Below, piece after piece: positions 6,074-6,724 of a stretch of DNA of 6,724 nt. The stretch spans positions 3,129-9,852 of the forward strand of contig DBNZ01000221.1 of assembly GCA_002299495.1 (NCBI GenBank), given 5' to 3'. Origin of the DNA: Methylococcaceae bacterium UBA659 (GTDB taxonomy: Bacteria; Pseudomonadota; Gammaproteobacteria; Methylococcales; Methylomonadaceae). The notes below the pieces were generated by a model. It saw only the letters and a list, made by a program, of their open reading frames with translations. It was not told where the DNA came from and ran no database searches. A program made the position numbers and the translations under genes. The stretch's first letter is position 1. Each line of letters begins with the position of its first letter.

Positions 6074-6154
6074 AGAACGTGCATTAACTGGCGGATAATC
6101 GAATCCAAAGGTTAAGCGGGTAAACTTAATACATTTATCATTAAGGCACGTTCT
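6074..6154. repeat. Imperfect 14-base inverted repeat between trxA and rho
   Basis: AGAACGTGCATTAA at 6074-6087 and TTAAGGCACGTTCT at 6141-6154 are reverse complements at 13 of 14 positions, 53 bases apart. Within it are further inverted repeats that reuse the TTAA portion: CTTAAT/ATTAAG (6125-6130 with 6140-6145) and TTAAG/CTTAA (6112-6116 with 6125-6129). The structure begins 18 bases after the trxA stop and ends about 20 bases before the rho -35 box. It could be a 3' stabilising structure of trxA mRNA, a bipartite operator or a small intergenic repeat. There is no T-run, so it is not a standard terminator. Confidence 0.5.
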
Positions 6155-6172
6155 TCAATGAAGAGGCGGTTG

Positions 6173-6499
6173 TTAGAGGTGGCTGTCGATAAACTTAGTC
6201 AGCTCTGGCTTGGTTAGGGCGCCGACTTTTGTCGCTTCCACTGCGCCATTCTTAAATAGCATCAACGTGGGTATGCCACGGATACCGTAATGCTGCGGGG
6301 TTTTAGGGTTTTCGTCGATGTTCAATTTAACCACGGTGAGCTTGCCGTGGTATTGTGCGGCAATGGTCTCCAAAACGGGGGCGATCATTTTGCAAGGGCC
6401 GCACCATTCCGCCCAATAGTCAACTAATACAGGCCCTTGGGCTTTAATTACGGTCTCGTCAAAATCACTGTCGTTCACATGAAGGACTAAGTCGCTCAC
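6173..6499 (-). CDS. trxA: Thioredoxin 1
   Basis: A small cytosolic dithiol-disulfide oxidoreductase that passes electrons from thioredoxin reductase to ribonucleotide reductase, methionine sulfoxide reductase, PAPS reductase and other disulfides. The 108 residues (E. coli 109) form one thioredoxin fold. The active site WCGPCK has Cys33 and Cys36, the buried Asp27 is in LVDYWAEW, and the cis-proline Pro77 is in RGIPTLMLF. The start is GTG, with GGAG eight bases upstream. An ATG in between is out of frame and stops after three codons. It is divergent from rhlB (109 bases between start codons) and upstream of rho, as in E. coli. A strong promoter stands directly upstream, in line with a highly expressed housekeeping gene. 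Confidence 0.98.
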   Translation of the reverse strand: MSDLVLHVNDSDFDETVIKAQGPVLVDYWAEWCGPCKMIAPVLETIAAQYHGKLTVVKLNIDENPKTPQHYGIRGIPTLMLFKNGAVEATKVGALTKPELTKFIDSHL

Positions 6500-6511
6500 A
6501 ATCTCATCTCC
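6497..6511 (-). promoter_or_regulatory. Ribosome binding site that decides the GTG start of trxA
   Basis: On the minus strand GGAG (6511-6508) lies eight bases before GTG (6499-6497). The nearby ATG at 6507 reads ATG AGA TTG TGA and is a dead end, so GTG is the start. Confidence 0.75.
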
Positions 6512-6525
6512 AAAAAAAAGCCAAA

Positions 6526-6554
6526 ACTATAGGTCTGTTAATACGGGGAGTCAA
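6526..6554 (-). promoter_or_regulatory. Near-consensus sigma70 promoter for trxA
   Basis: On the minus strand TTGACT (6554-6549) and TATAGT (6531-6526) are separated by exactly 17 bases; each hexamer matches five of six consensus positions. Transcription should start near 6519, about 20 bases before the GTG. This is the best promoter in the window. Confidence 0.8.
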
Positions 6555-6608
6555 TTTATTTCTAAGCATGCTGTTAACGGGTTTGGGTTTTCGCTATGCT
6601 ATGCCGCT

Positions 6609-6724
6609 ATGAAAAACACCTCACATTTAACTTCAACCCGCTTTAGTAACCTTGAGTTGTCCGGCAGTATTTTGCACGGTTTGAAAGAGGCGGGTTTTAA
6701 CCAATGCACACCCATCCAAGACAG
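6609..6724 (+). CDS. rhlB: DEAD-box RNA helicase, probably RhlB (5' part only)
   Basis: Only the first 38 codons are inside the window; the gene runs off the right edge. The visible part starts MKNTSHLTSTRFSNLEL and ends with the Q motif GFNQCTPIQ. It has the conserved aromatic Phe12 17 residues before the motif and Gln37, which reads the adenine of ATP. This marks a DEAD-box helicase. RhlB is preferred over other family members because the segment resembles the E. coli RhlB N-terminus (FSDFAL...GFHNCTPIQ) and because rhlB is divergent from trxA-rho in E. coli and relatives. RhlB unwinds RNA, often as part of the RNA degradosome. No Shine-Dalgarno sequence precedes the ATG. A TATGCT at 6595-6600 could be a -10 box, but it lacks a good -35 and would leave almost no leader. 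Motifs I-VI cannot be examined. Confidence 0.85.
   Translation, partial: MKNTSHLTSTRFSNLELSGSILHGLKEAGFNQCTPIQD

Overview
The window looks like an ordinary chromosomal segment of a gammaproteobacterium. Two gene neighbourhoods support this. One is an aminotransferase-hom-thrC cluster with a stand-alone, ACT-containing homoserine dehydrogenase and a short-type threonine synthase, so it is not the enterobacterial thrABC arrangement. The other is rhlB divergent from trxA, with rho downstream of trxA, which is the layout known from E. coli and relatives. The proteins read most like those of Methylococcales-type methanotrophs, but that is recollection and no search was run. There is no mobile element, CRISPR array, tRNA or rRNA gene in the window.

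Bases 1-3748, plus strand: a promoter-like site (-35 TTGACA) precedes an AlaC-type aminotransferase. Homoserine dehydrogenase (TTG start, good ribosome site) follows after 42 bases, and threonine synthase 7 bases after that. Together they cover transamination plus the first and last steps of the aspartate semialdehyde-to-threonine branch. Homoserine kinase (thrB) is absent here and must be elsewhere.

Bases 3749-4641: a gap rich in small inverted repeats precedes an unrecognised 177-residue protein. It has one N-terminal membrane helix, a long Ala/Pro/Thr linker and a compact charged C-terminal domain. A weak terminator-like hairpin follows, and the gene converges on rho.

Bases 4642-6608, minus strand: trxA has a near-consensus sigma70 promoter and a GTG start. 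It is followed by a 274-base gap and then rho. The gap holds a long imperfect inverted repeat, a promoter with a perfect TATAAT, and a strikingly C-rich, G-poor leader that looks like a Rho-binding (rut) site. A 41-codon open frame runs through this leader and ends in an ATGA overlap with the rho start. Rho itself has no Shine-Dalgarno sequence. This is the most interesting spot in the window and suggests Rho autoregulation with possible translational coupling.

Bases 6609-6724, plus strand: the first 38 codons of a DEAD-box RNA helicase, most likely rhlB, cut off by the window edge.

I did not find a clearly new biological system. The candidates worth checking are the rho leader, the inverted repeat behind trxA and the membrane-anchored unknown protein.
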